NCBI RefSeq assembly: GCF_003722335.1
Contig: NZ_CP026100.1
Span: forward strand, 5,595,203 to 5,659,202
Reading direction: 5' to 3'
Origin: Caulobacter flavus
Lineage (GTDB): Bacteria; Pseudomonadota; Alphaproteobacteria; Caulobacterales; Caulobacteraceae
Length of the DNA stretch: 64,000 nt
In this document: piece after piece, positions 29,517 through 38,554 of the stretch
Position numbering within the stretch: position 1 is the first letter of the stretch
Layout: each line of letters begins with the position of its first letter
Notes under the pieces: model-generated
Told to the model about the DNA's origin: nothing
The model's input: the letters and a program-made list of their open reading frames with translations, nothing else
The model's database searches: none
Translations under genes and position numbers: made by a program

Positions 29517-30638
29517 TCAGCCAGCCGACTCAAGCAGATCCGCGACGGCCTCGCCGATCGCGAGGCTGCTGGTCAGGCCCGGACTCTCGATGCCGAAAAG
29601 GGCTGCGAGGCCCGGCAGGCCGTGGGTGTCGGCGCCGCGCAGCTGGAAGTCCGGCTGGGGCTCGCCCGCGCCGTGCAGCTTGGGCCGCACGCCGGCGTAG
29701 TCGGGGCTGAGCGCGCCGTCAGGCAGGCCCGGCCAGAACTTGCGGATATAGGCCGCGAAGGGCTCGGCGCGGGCCGGATCGACCGAATAGTCGGGCGCGG
29801 GCACGTACTCCAGGTCGGGGCCGAACACCGCCTGGCCGCCCATGTCGTTGCGGTAGTGGGTGCCCAGCGCGCCGTGTATCGGCGGCGGATAGATGAGGCG
29901 CTGGAACGGCGCCTTGCCGGTCAGGCGGAAATAGATCCCCTTGCCATAGCGGGCGGCCGGGATCTGGTCCTTGGGAAAGCCCTCTATGCTCGCCGCCACG
30001 TCCTGGGCCGACAGGCCCGGCGCGGTGACCAGCAGCCGGCAGGTCAGGGTCGTGGGCTCGGCGCCGCCGGCCCGCACGGTGAAGCCGCCGCCGTCCAGCG
30101 GGGTCGCGCCCTCGAAGGGCGTGGCGATCACCACCGCGCCCCCGGCGGCCTCGACTTCGCCCTGCAGGGCCAGCATGTAGTCGTGGCTGGCGAAGACGCC
30201 GCTCTCGGGCGACAGCAGGGCCGCATGGGCGTTGAGGCCCGGCTCCAGCGCCACGGCCTGCGCGCCCGTCAGCCGCTCCATGCCCTCGACTTCGTTGGCC
30301 AGGGCCTGGTCCCAGATGGCGTCGAGGCGGACGATCTCGTCGTCGCTGGTGGCCACCACCAGCTTGCCGCACTTCTTGTAGGCGATCTTGTGCTGGTCGA
30401 GGAACGCATAGAGCCGCCGCCGTCCCTGCACGCACAGCCGGGCCTTCAGCGAGCCGGTGGGATAGTAGAGCCCGCCGTGGATCACCTCGGAATTGCGCGA
30501 CGACACGCCCTGGCCGATGTGGCCCTCGGCCTCCAGCACGGCCACCACCAGCCCCCGCCGCGACAGGGCATGGCCGCAGGCAAGCCCCACGGCGCCCGCG
30601 CCCACCACGACGGCGTCGAAATCGAAATTCTGGGTCAT
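29517..30638 (-). CDS. FAD-dependent oxidoreductase, L-2-hydroxyglutarate oxidase-like
   Basis: A 373-residue flavoprotein of the DAO family. The FAD-binding Rossmann motif is VVVGAGAVGLACGHAL. The diagnostic QGVSSRNSEVIHGGLYYPTGSLKARLC block matches L-2-hydroxyglutarate dehydrogenase/oxidase (LhgO, L2HGDH). HDYMLAL and the C-terminal GIESPGLTSSLAIGEAVADLL complete the fold. The ATG overlaps the ParE-like stop by four bases, so translation is coupled to the toxin-antitoxin genes. The enzyme oxidises L-2-hydroxyglutarate or a related 2-hydroxyacid. Confidence 0.87.
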   Translation of the reverse strand: MTQNFDFDAVVVGAGAVGLACGHALSRRGLVVAVLEAEGHIGQGVSSRNSEVIHGGLYYPTGSLKARLCVQGRRRLYAFLDQHKIAYKKCGKLVVATSDDEIVRLDAIWDQALANEVEGMERLTGAQAVALEPGLNAHAALLSPESGVFASHDYMLALQGEVEAAGGAVVIATPFEGATPLDGGGFTVRAGGAEPTTLTCRLLVTAPGLSAQDVAASIEGFPKDQIPAARYGKGIYFRLTGKAPFQRLIYPPPIHGALGTHYRNDMGGQAVFGPDLEYVPAPDYSVDPARAEPFAAYIRKFWPGLPDGALSPDYAGVRPKLHGAGEPQPDFQLRGADTHGLPGLAALFGIESPGLTSSLAIGEAVADLLESAG

Positions 30639-30922
30639 GTGACGTTCTTCGGCAGGCGCGCGCCGTGGATGACGCGTTCGACGAGCACGGCCTCCTCGGA
30701 AACGCGGTATAGGATGATGTAGGGCCGAACAGAGAGGCCGCGAACGCCCGCGCCGTAGACCGGCATGAGCGGCGCCATGTCTGGCGTCGCGCGCAGGGCC
30801 TCGGCGCTTTCGATCAGCCGGGCGACGAAACGGCGCGCGGCGATGGGACGATCGGCGGCGATCCAGTCGCCGATGCCGATGAGATCGAGTTCCGCGCGTC
30901 GCGAGAACCGTAAACGCCTCAA
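30635..30922 (-). CDS. ParE/RelE-type toxin
   Basis: A 95-residue protein with the ParE order: LRFSRRAELDLIGIGDWIAADRP, then ARRFVARLIESAEALRATPDMAP, then VRGLSVRPYIILYRVSEEAVLVERVIHGAR. By family such toxins block DNA gyrase or act as mRNA endonucleases. A TTG start at 30922 overlaps the antitoxin stop (TTGA). Its own stop overlaps the oxidoreductase ATG. Confidence 0.85.
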   Translation of the reverse strand: MRRLRFSRRAELDLIGIGDWIAADRPIAARRFVARLIESAEALRATPDMAPLMPVYGAGVRGLSVRPYIILYRVSEEAVLVERVIHGARLPKNVT

Positions 30923-31194
30923 TCCTCGCCCTCGCCATAGCGCTGGCGCAGCCTGGCGAACACCGTCTCGGCGTCCTGGTAGTCGTCCTCGGCGATCGTT
31001 TTCTCGATGGAACGACGGATCGCCTCGACGTCGTCCGCAGCGCCGAACTCCAGGCGATCGGCGATGGCCTGGGTCGTGACCAGCACCGCCTCGCCGACGC
31101 TTTCGAAGCGCCCGTCCTCGACGGCAGGGCGCAACCGCTCGGCCAGGGTCGGCGGGATGAAGTGCCTGTCGGGGTGTCGAACCGGCTTGTTCAT
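30919..31194 (-). CDS. ParD-type antitoxin
   Basis: A 91-residue protein with the ParD pattern: HFIPPTLAERLRPAVEDGRFESVGEAVLVTTQAIADRL is the ribbon-helix-helix plus following helix, and the acidic tail (DDYQDAETVFARLRQRYGEGED) would wrap the toxin. It binds and neutralises the ParE-like partner and probably autoregulates the operon. It is the first gene of parD-parE-oxidoreductase. The promoter would lie in 31195-31300, shared with the divergent permease gene. Confidence 0.85.
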   Translation of the reverse strand: MNKPVRHPDRHFIPPTLAERLRPAVEDGRFESVGEAVLVTTQAIADRLEFGAADDVEAIRRSIEKTIAEDDYQDAETVFARLRQRYGEGED

Positions 31195-31300
31195 GCCCCG
31201 AGCCTAGCACGCCGCGCCGCTCGCGCCACCGCCCCGGCCCGGCAGAACCGCCGCCGCCGTCCTCGCGTTGGCTCAGGGACGAAGGAGGATGCGCCGCCCG

Positions 31301-32656
31301 ATGACCGACCAGACCGCCACTCCGCCCAAGCAGGAACTCGTCCGCGCCATCGGCCCGATGCAGATGACCCTGTACGCGGCCGGCAGCATGATGGGCGCGG
31401 GGATCTACGGCCTGGTCGGCAAGGCGGCCGGGCAGGTCGGGGCGATGGTCTGGGCCTCGTTCCTGGTCGCCCTGGTCGCTGCCCTGCTGACGGGCCTGTC
31501 CTATGCGTGCCTGGCCTCGCGCTATCCCCGGGCCGGCGGGGCGGCCTATGTCGCCCACCGGGCCTTCGACCGAGGCCTGCTGACCCATCTGGTCGGCATG
31601 GCCACGGCCTGTTCGGGCCTGACCTCGATCGCCGCCGGCGCCTGGGTGATCGGCGAGAACCTGGGCAGCTTCGCGCCGCTGGCGGCCGTGCCGCCGGTGG
31701 TCATCGCCCTGGCCTACGCCCTACTGATGGCCGGCATCGTCTTTCGCGGCATTCGAGAGTCGATCTGGGCCAACCTGGTCTGCACCGTGATCGAGGCCGG
31801 CGGCCTGCTGTTGGTCATCGTCGTCGGCGCCAGGTTCTGGGGCGCGCAGGACCTGCTCGCCGTCCCCTCTCCGTCCGAAGGCGCGGCGACCGGCCTCGTG
31901 CCGCTGCTGATCGTGCAGGGTGCGGCCCTGACCTTCTTCGCCTTCGTCGGCTTCGAGGACTCGATCAATGTCGGCGAGGAGGTCAAGAACCCGCGCCGCG
32001 ACCTGCCGCTGGGCATACTGACCGTCATGGGGATCACCGCCCTCCTCTATATCGGCGTCGCGGTCACCGCCGTCTCGGTGGTTCCATGGCGCGAGCTGGC
32101 CGAGGCCAAGGCGCCGCTGGCCCACGTGATGACAACCGCCGCGCCATGGCTGCCCGGCTGGACCTTCGTAGTCATCACGGTCTTCGCCGTCGCCAACAGC
32201 GCGCTCGTCAACTACGTCACCGCCTCGCGGCTGCTCTACGGCATGGCCCGCGACGGCCGCCTGCCCGCTCCGCTGTCGAAGGTCCACGCCGGCCGCCGTA
32301 CGCCGCACGTGGCCATCCTCGTGCTGCTGGCGGTCATCGCGGTGCTGGTGCTGTCGGGCGGCGTCGCCCAGCTGGGCGAGGCCACGACCCTGCTGCTGCT
32401 GGCGGTGTTCACCGTCGTCAACCTGGCCCTGCTGGTGCTGCGCCGACGCCCCGGCGAGAAGAAGGGCGCCTTCGAGCCGCCGGCCTTCGTGCCGGCCCTG
32501 GGCGCGCTCGTCTGCCTGGGACTGATCGTCGTGCGGGTGAGCACCGGCGCGCTCGCGGCGCCGCTGACGGCGGGGGTGCTGCTGCTGGCGGCGCTGGCGC
32601 TCTATGCCCTCATGCCCGGAACGGCGGCAAACGAGGCCCGCTCGCCCGAGCCTTGA
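31301..32656 (+). CDS. APC-superfamily amino acid permease
   Basis: A 451-residue inner-membrane transporter with about 12 hydrophobic segments. The N-terminal GPMQMTLYAAGSMMGAGIYGLVGKAAGQVG is the unwound substrate-binding TM1 region. SRYPRAGGAAYVAHRAF and FFAFVGFEDSINVGEEVKNPRRDLP are APC signatures. ATG at 31301 is chosen over one directly abutting the AAGGAGG. The last part is truncated relative to cationic amino acid transporters, but the core fold is complete. Substrate unknown. Confidence 0.88.
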   Translation: MTDQTATPPKQELVRAIGPMQMTLYAAGSMMGAGIYGLVGKAAGQVGAMVWASFLVALVAALLTGLSYACLASRYPRAGGAAYVAHRAFDRGLLTHLVGMATACSGLTSIAAGAWVIGENLGSFAPLAAVPPVVIALAYALLMAGIVFRGIRESIWANLVCTVIEAGGLLLVIVVGARFWGAQDLLAVPSPSEGAATGLVPLLIVQGAALTFFAFVGFEDSINVGEEVKNPRRDLPLGILTVMGITALLYIGVAVTAVSVVPWRELAEAKAPLAHVMTTAAPWLPGWTFVVITVFAVANSALVNYVTASRLLYGMARDGRLPAPLSKVHAGRRTPHVAILVLLAVIAVLVLSGGVAQLGEATTLLLLAVFTVVNLALLVLRRRPGEKKGAFEPPAFVPALGALVCLGLIVVRVSTGALAAPLTAGVLLLAALALYALMPGTAANEARSPEP

Positions 32657-32681
32657 GCCTCCCTGTCGCCCCGGGAGGGGA

Positions 32682-35600
32682 TCACCCCTCCCACTGCCCC
32701 CACAGCTTGGCGGCCGTCGCCTTGGCCTTCTCCACCGCGGCTTCCTTGACGTGGCCGTAGCCGCGGATCTCGGAGGGAACCTGGGCCAGCTTGACCGCCA
32801 GGGCCTTGTTCTCGGGGCGCAGGCCGGCGGCCAGGCGATCCAGGGTCACCTCGTAGTCGGCGATCAGCCCGCGCTCCATGCGGCGCTCCTCGGTCTTGCC
32901 GAAGATGTCGAACGTCCCGCCGCGCAGGCCCTTCATCCGCGCGATCATCGGGAAGGCCAGGTCCAGCATCCAGCCGCCGAAGGCGATCTTCCTGGGCTTG
33001 CCGTCCTTGCCCTTGGGCGCGATCAGCGGCGGCGACAGCCAGACCTTGGCCTTGCCGCCCTTGAAGGTTCCCGCCAGTTCCTTGGCGAAACGGCCGTCGG
33101 TATAGAGGCGGGCGACCTCGTACTCGTCCTTGTAGGCCATCAGCTTGTAGAGGTTGGTCGCCGCCGCGCGGGTCAGCGGCAGGTCCGCCCCCTCGCCGAC
33201 CACCGCCACCTCGGCATGACGCAGCTTGGCGACGCGCTCGGCGTAGCGGGCGGCGTAGCGGGCGTCCTGGTAGGCGGCCAGATCCTCGACGCGGCGGGCG
33301 ATCAGGGCGTCCAGCGGCTCGGTCTCCGGCGTCGGGACGTCGGTCGGCTTGTCGCCGGCCGCGGCCGGGTCGAAGGCGACCTGGCGACCCAGTTCGAAGG
33401 CCTGCAGGTTGGCCTCGGCGTCCACCCCGTTCAGCTTGATCGCGCGATAGAGGGCGCGGCTGGAGACCGGGATCACCCCGCGCTGCCAGGCAAAGCCGAC
33501 CATGATCATGTTGGCGTAGATGGCGTCGCCGAAGCGAGCCTCGGCCAGGCGCTGGGCCGGGCAGGCGTCGAAGGCCTTGGTGGCGGCCTTGACCCGGCGG
33601 GCCATGGCGCCGCCGTCGAACTTCACGTCGCGGCTGGTGACGAAGTCGGCCGTGGGCGCGAAATCGCTGTTGCCGAAGGCCATGGTGCGGTCCTTGGCGT
33701 AGAGCGCCAGGGCCTCGGGACTGGCGGCGACCAGCAGGTCGCAGGCGATCAGCACGTCGGCGCTGGCGGCGGGCACGCGGCCGCCGACCACCGTCTCCTC
33801 GGTCTCGCCGATCTTGACGTGGCTGAACACCGAGCCGCCCTTCTGGGCCAGACCCGTCATGTCGACCACGCTGCCGGCGCGGCCGTCGACGTGGGCGGCC
33901 ATGGCCAGGATCGAGGCCACCGTCGTCACCCCGGTGCCGCCGACGCCGGTGAAGATGATCCGGCGTACGCCGTGGAACTCCTCGAAGGCCGGCAGCGGCG
34001 TGGAGTCCGCCGACAGCGGCGCGGGCTTGGCCTTCTCGCCGGCCTTCTCGGCGCCTTCCAGGGTCACGAACGACGGGCAGAAGCCCTCCAGGCACGAATA
34101 GTCCTGGTTGCAGCTGGACTGGTTGATCTTGCGCTTGCGGCCAAAGGCGGTGTCGAGCGGTTCGACCGACACGCAGTTGGACTTCACCGAGCAATCGCCG
34201 CAACCCTCGCAGACCAGCGGGTTGATGAAGACCTTCTGGGTCGCCTTGGCCATGGTCCCGCGCTTGCGGCGGCGGCGCTTCTCGGTGGCGCAGGTCTGGT
34301 CGTAGAGCAGCACCGTGGTCCCGGGCGTGTCGCGCAGCATCTCCTGCACGCTCATCAGCTCGGAACGCGGAAACACCTCGACGCCGGGCGCCAGGTCGGC
34401 GACGCCCTCGTAGCGCGCCAGATCGTCGACCACCACCACGGTGCGGGTCACGCCCTCGCTGGCCAGCTGGCGGGTGATCTGGGCGGGGGTGAAGCCGCTT
34501 TCGGCCCGCTGGCCGCCGGTCATGGCCACCGCGTCGTTGAACAGCAGCTTGTAGGTGATGTTGGCGCCGGCCGCGACGGCGGCGCGGATCGCCAGGGATC
34601 CGGAGTGGTTGTAGGTGCCGTCGCCCAGGTTCTGGAAGACGTGCTTCTCGGTGGTGAAGGGCGCCGCGCCCACCCAGGTCAGGCCCTCGCCGCCCATGTG
34701 GGTGTTGAGGTCGGTCGAGGGATCGTTGAAGCCGGCCATGTAGTGGCAGCCGATGCCCGCCAGCGCCCGGCTGCCTTCCGGCAGCTTGGTCGAGGTGTTG
34801 TGCGGGCAGCCCGAGCAGAAGAACGGCTTGCGGGCCTGGTCGGAGGCCAGGCTGACGGCGGCGACGCCGGCGGCCGAGACGCGGTTCAGATAGGCGCGGG
34901 CCCGTTCCATGTGCGGGCCGTCGGGCAGACGGTCGTAGATGGCCAGGGCGATTTCGGCCACCGACAGCGAGCCTAGCTCCGACAGCAGCGGATGGCCCTT
35001 CTCGTCGGTCTTGCCGATGATGCGCGGACGGGCCTGGGCGGGCAGGTCATAGAGCGCGGCCCGGGCCTGGGGCTCGATCAGGGCCCGCTTGTGCTCGATG
35101 ACCATCAGGGTTTCGAGACCGGCGGCGAAGGCGCGCAGGCCCAGCGGCTCCAGCGGCCAGGGCATGCCGACCTTGTAGACCGAGACGCCCAGGTCGGCGG
35201 CTTCCTGCAGGCTGACGCCCATGGCCGAGAAGGCTTCGAGCACGTCTTTGTAGGCTTGCCCTTGGCAGACGATGCCCAGGCGGGCCTTGCCGACCTTCAC
35301 ATGCGAGGCGCCCAGCACCACCCGGTCGATCTGGTTGGCGCGGGCGAAGGCCAGGGCGGCGGGGATCTTGTGGAGGCGGAGGCGGCGCTCCTTCTCCATC
35401 GGCTGGTCCTTCAGCCGGATGCCCAGGCCGCCGGGCGGCATGGCGAAGTCGGGAATGACGGCCTGGTGGCGGCCCAGCGACACGTCGATGGTGACGCCGC
35501 TGTCCATGGTGTCGGCCAGGGCGATCAGGCCGGTCCACAGGCCCGAGAACCGCGACATGGCGATGCCGAGGATGCCGTAGTCCAGCACCTCCTGAACGTC

Positions 35601-36122
35601 GGCGGGCGACAGGACCGGAATCTCGAAGTCCTGGAACGCGAACTCCGACTGTGAGGGCAGGGTCGAGCTCTTGCAGGCATGGTCGTCGCCGGCCACGGCC
35701 AGGACGCCGCCCGTCGGGAAGGTTCCGGCGAAGTTGGCGTGCTTGAAGACGTCGCCGGTGCGGTCGACGCCCGGCGCCTTGCCGTACCACATGCCGTAGA
35801 CGCCATCGTGCGTCGCGCCGGGGAACAGGTTGGCCTGCTGGCTGCCCCAGACGGCCGTGGCGGCCAGATCCTCGTTCAGGCCTTCCTTGAAGACCACGTC
35901 GTGCGCGGTCAGCAGCTTGCGGATGCGAGCGGCCTGCTGGTCCAGCCCGCCGAGCGGCGAGCCGCGATAGCCCGACATGAAGCCGGCGGTGTTCAGGCCG
36001 GCGAGTCGATCCAGGCGCTTTCTGTCCAGCAGCACACGGAGCAGCGCCTGCACGCCAGTGATGAAGGCGCGACCATCTTCGAGCACATATTTGTCGTCGA
36101 GCGTGACTTCCGAGTGCCGCAT
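32682..36122 (-). CDS. Indolepyruvate ferredoxin oxidoreductase, fused alpha-beta form
   Basis: A 1146-residue cytosolic TPP/iron-sulfur enzyme that oxidatively decarboxylates aryl (indole-, phenyl-) or branched-chain pyruvates to acyl-CoA. The N-terminal third has RGSPLGGLDQQ; the TPP-binding part has CSGCPHNTST and NLGDGTYNHSGSLA. A ferredoxin-like cluster motif follows (CEGCGDCSVKSNC, about 630). The C-terminal third is the IorB-type gamma domain (TGVGGTGVTTVASILAMAA). GGGAGGAAA precedes the ATG. An Lrp-type regulator is divergently encoded 142 bases away and probably controls it. Confidence 0.92.
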   Translation of the reverse strand: MRHSEVTLDDKYVLEDGRAFITGVQALLRVLLDRKRLDRLAGLNTAGFMSGYRGSPLGGLDQQAARIRKLLTAHDVVFKEGLNEDLAATAVWGSQQANLFPGATHDGVYGMWYGKAPGVDRTGDVFKHANFAGTFPTGGVLAVAGDDHACKSSTLPSQSEFAFQDFEIPVLSPADVQEVLDYGILGIAMSRFSGLWTGLIALADTMDSGVTIDVSLGRHQAVIPDFAMPPGGLGIRLKDQPMEKERRLRLHKIPAALAFARANQIDRVVLGASHVKVGKARLGIVCQGQAYKDVLEAFSAMGVSLQEAADLGVSVYKVGMPWPLEPLGLRAFAAGLETLMVIEHKRALIEPQARAALYDLPAQARPRIIGKTDEKGHPLLSELGSLSVAEIALAIYDRLPDGPHMERARAYLNRVSAAGVAAVSLASDQARKPFFCSGCPHNTSTKLPEGSRALAGIGCHYMAGFNDPSTDLNTHMGGEGLTWVGAAPFTTEKHVFQNLGDGTYNHSGSLAIRAAVAAGANITYKLLFNDAVAMTGGQRAESGFTPAQITRQLASEGVTRTVVVVDDLARYEGVADLAPGVEVFPRSELMSVQEMLRDTPGTTVLLYDQTCATEKRRRRKRGTMAKATQKVFINPLVCEGCGDCSVKSNCVSVEPLDTAFGRKRKINQSSCNQDYSCLEGFCPSFVTLEGAEKAGEKAKPAPLSADSTPLPAFEEFHGVRRIIFTGVGGTGVTTVASILAMAAHVDGRAGSVVDMTGLAQKGGSVFSHVKIGETEETVVGGRVPAASADVLIACDLLVAASPEALALYAKDRTMAFGNSDFAPTADFVTSRDVKFDGGAMARRVKAATKAFDACPAQRLAEARFGDAIYANMIMVGFAWQRGVIPVSSRALYRAIKLNGVDAEANLQAFELGRQVAFDPAAAGDKPTDVPTPETEPLDALIARRVEDLAAYQDARYAARYAERVAKLRHAEVAVVGEGADLPLTRAAATNLYKLMAYKDEYEVARLYTDGRFAKELAGTFKGGKAKVWLSPPLIAPKGKDGKPRKIAFGGWMLDLAFPMIARMKGLRGGTFDIFGKTEERRMERGLIADYEVTLDRLAAGLRPENKALAVKLAQVPSEIRGYGHVKEAAVEKAKATAAKLWGQWEG

Positions 36123-36264
36123 GGCAAAAATTTTCCTCCCGGGTCTTTTCGCCCGTAAGGCAATATCTTATAGAAGCGCGGAAATTGTTTGCCCAAGGCG
36201 TGCCCGACTCGGGCGGGCTTTGCGCAAAATCGACGCGTCAAACACCCTCTGGGGGGAGGAATTC

Positions 36265-36762
36265 TTGTCCGAACAACTCGACGCCGTGGATGCCAAGATC
36301 CTGGATCTCATCCAACACGACGCCGGACTGTCCGTCGCCGAGATCGCCGAGCGAGTCGGACTGTCGTCCAGCCCGTGCTGGCGGCGGATCAAGCGCCTGG
36401 AAGACGCGGGCGTCATCCAGCGCCGCGTGACCATCCTGGACCGCGAAAAGCTGGGCCTGGGCTTCGAGGTCTACTGCACGGTGAAGCTGTCGCTGCCGAC
36501 CAAGGAAAACCTCGAGACGTTCGAGCACGCCGTGGCCAAGTGGGCCGAGGTCGTGCAGTGCGCCACCGTGACCGGCGCAGCCGACTACGAGATGCGCATC
36601 GTCACCCGCGACATGCACGCCTTCGACGAGTTCCTGCGCGACAAGATCCTGTCGCTGGGCCTGGTGTCGAACATCGAGAGCCGCATCGTCATCCGCGGCG
36701 TCAAGAACTCGACCGCCGTGCCGCTGGGCCTGGTCAGCCCCTACGTCAGCCCGCTGGGCTGA
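36265..36762 (+). CDS. Lrp/AsnC-family transcriptional regulator
   Basis: A 165-residue protein with an N-terminal helix-turn-helix (DAVDAKILDLIQHDAGLSVAEIAERVGLSSSPCWRRIKRLEDAGVI) and a C-terminal RAM ligand domain (ATVTGAADYEMRIV). TTG at 36265 is chosen because GGGGGGAGGA precedes it at five bases. The divergent partner is indolepyruvate oxidoreductase; Lrp proteins next to such genes typically sense the amino acid being degraded. The 142-base intergenic region has an AT-rich patch (about 36160-36190) suitable for both promoters. Confidence 0.9.
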   Translation: MSEQLDAVDAKILDLIQHDAGLSVAEIAERVGLSSSPCWRRIKRLEDAGVIQRRVTILDREKLGLGFEVYCTVKLSLPTKENLETFEHAVAKWAEVVQCATVTGAADYEMRIVTRDMHAFDEFLRDKILSLGLVSNIESRIVIRGVKNSTAVPLGLVSPYVSPLG

Positions 36763-36877
36763 AGGACCGGTTCGAGGGCGGCGGGGGCCGCTCTCGACGA
36801 GACCTCTTGCGTCCGGGCGCGGAGAGTCCTCCATTAGAAGACAAGGTCGGGCCATATCGACCGGGAGGACACGCCCC

Positions 36878-37210
36878 ATGGGCCAGCATCGCGCCGAGCA
36901 CGCGTCGGGCGAAGAGCGCTATCGCTCGTTCGCCGCCTTCTATCCCTTCTATCTCTCCGAACATCTCAATCGCACCAGCCGCCGCCTGCACGTCGTCGGC
37001 ACCAGCCTGGTGATCGTCAGCCTGGTCATGGGCTTCACGATCAGCCCCTGGTTCTTCCTGGCCGCGCCGCTGGTCGGCTACGGCTTCGCCTGGGTGGGGC
37101 ACTTCGTGTTCGAGAAGAACCGCCCGGCCACCTTCAGCTATCCGCTCTACAGCCTGATGGGCGATTTCCGCCTGTTCTTCGAAACTGTGGCGGGCCGTCG
37201 CCCCTGGTGA
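36878..37210 (+). CDS. Mpo1-like (DUF962) membrane protein
   Basis: A 110-residue protein. The N-terminal RYRSFAAFYPFYLSEHLNRTSRRLHVVGTSLV carries the conserved YL-EH-N---R-LH pattern of DUF962. Two hydrophobic segments and VGHFVFEKNRPATF follow, another family block. The yeast homologue Mpo1 is an iron-dependent dioxygenase for 2-hydroxy fatty acids, and the conserved histidines are kept. GGAGGAC precedes the ATG. The role in bacteria is not established. Confidence 0.85.
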   Translation: MGQHRAEHASGEERYRSFAAFYPFYLSEHLNRTSRRLHVVGTSLVIVSLVMGFTISPWFFLAAPLVGYGFAWVGHFVFEKNRPATFSYPLYSLMGDFRLFFETVAGRRPW

Positions 37211-37299
37211 CGGCATAAAGCCGAGACGGGGCTTTCCGACTGGCGCCGCGCTTGCTGCTCAAGCTGGCAAGCGACCCATTTCGAGAAAGCCGCCGATCG

Positions 37300-37800
37300 A
37301 TGTTCCAGAAGAAGAAAGACGCTCCCGCCCCGCTGGCCCTGGAGCCCCTGGCGGCCGCTCCGGCGCCCGCGCCTCAGGTCCAGGCCGCCCCGCAGGCCCC
37401 GCCGCGTCCCAAGCCCGCCTCTCTGATCGCCCAGGGCCTGACCATCCGCGGCGACGTCTCGGGCGACGGCGAACTGCACCTGGACTGCATCGTCCAGGGC
37501 GACATCAAGGTCGGCAAGCTGGTGCTGGGCCCCAACGGGCGCGTGGAGGGCTCGATCGCCGCCCAGGCCGTCGAGATCCACGGCAAGGTCATCGGCGCCG
37601 TCGCCGCCCGGCAGGTGCGCCTCTACGGCACGGCCAAGGTCGAGGGCGACATCGCCCACGAACAGCTGGCCATGGAGAGCGGCGCCGACTTCCAGGGCCG
37701 CAGCGTCAAGTTCACCCGTCCGACGCCGCAGCCGGCGCCCGCCCCCGCTCCTGCCCCGGTGGCGACAGCGCCTGCTGCTTACGCGCCCGCCGTCGGCTGA
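37300..37800 (+). CDS. Bactofilin
   Basis: A 166-residue cytoskeletal protein. A proline-rich N-terminus (residues 1-42) leads into the beta-helical DUF583 core: LTIRGDVSGDGELHLDCIVQGDIKVGKLVLGPNGRVEGSIAAQAVEIHGKVIGAV, with GTAKVEGDIAHEQLAMESGADFQG completing it. A Pro/Ala-rich tail closes the chain. Bactofilins polymerise without nucleotide. In Caulobacter, BacA/BacB localise to the stalked pole and recruit a peptidoglycan synthase. Length and domain layout match BacA, but paralogues cannot be told apart here. Confidence 0.92.
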   Translation: MFQKKKDAPAPLALEPLAAAPAPAPQVQAAPQAPPRPKPASLIAQGLTIRGDVSGDGELHLDCIVQGDIKVGKLVLGPNGRVEGSIAAQAVEIHGKVIGAVAARQVRLYGTAKVEGDIAHEQLAMESGADFQGRSVKFTRPTPQPAPAPAPAPVATAPAAYAPAVG

Positions 37801-37881
37801 CCCCTGGCAACCGGGCGGCGCGTCCGCGTATTGTTCGGATCGAGGTGCTTCGCCGCACCGCGCTTTTCGGGACAGTAGCCG

Positions 37882-38406
37882 ATGACGACCACCGCCCGCC
37901 TCGCCTGCCTGATCCTCGCCCTGTCGGCGGCGACGGCCGGCTGTTCGCGAAACGACGACAAGGCCGCCGCGTCGGCCGCCGGCGCGGACGCCCCCTCGGC
38001 CCAGAGCGAAGCCGCGCCGGCCGCCGGCGGCCCGCCCAGGCCGCTGCGCCCCGGTCTCTGGAAGACCACCGCCAGCACGCCCAGCGGCGAGCAGAGCACC
38101 ACCCAGTGCGTCGGCGAGGGCCAGGACCCCGCCGCCGAGGCCGCCAAGGCCGCGCCCTGCGGAACCCCGCAGGTCACCCCGGTCATCGACGGCTTCACGC
38201 TAGAGCTGACCTGCCGCAAGGACGCCATCACCTACACCCTGGCCGGCGTGGTGAAGGGCGACTTCCAGACCCGCACCACCACCGACCTCGAGATGAAGGT
38301 GCAGGCCTACGGCGCGTCCAAGACGATGCGGCTTCACAGCGAGAGCGTCTATGTCGGTCCCTGCGAGGCCGGCGGCGAAAAGGCGCCGTCCCAGCCCAAG
38401 GAATAG
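37882..38406 (+). CDS. DUF3617-like lipoprotein
   Basis: A 174-residue precursor with signal peptide and lipobox (ATAGC), a low-complexity Ala-rich linker to about residue 50, then RPGLWKTTAST. A beta-type domain with four cysteines follows (TQCVGEG, APCGTP, LTCRKD, VGPCEAG). RPGLWK at the domain start and the cysteine pattern fit DUF3617, periplasmic proteins of unknown function. It follows the bactofilin gene by 81 bases. Confidence 0.75.
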   Translation: MTTTARLACLILALSAATAGCSRNDDKAAASAAGADAPSAQSEAAPAAGGPPRPLRPGLWKTTASTPSGEQSTTQCVGEGQDPAAEAAKAAPCGTPQVTPVIDGFTLELTCRKDAITYTLAGVVKGDFQTRTTTDLEMKVQAYGASKTMRLHSESVYVGPCEAGGEKAPSQPKE

Positions 38407-38554
38407 GCGCCGAGCCTAGCCAAAACACCTTATGTGGCCCGCCCGCCACAAACGCCGAGCTTCGCAAGGAACGTCGCTTTTTTACAGGAACGGCAAGGCT
38501 TGTAGGTTCATTGTCATCGCATGGGGGTTCCGTGAGTTCGAGGAGCCGATGACG

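Noticed and set aside
32604..34976. Plus-strand open frame of 790 codons over indolepyruvate oxidoreductase
   Set aside because: Antisense to conserved cofactor motifs; composition is typical of reversed GC-rich codons.
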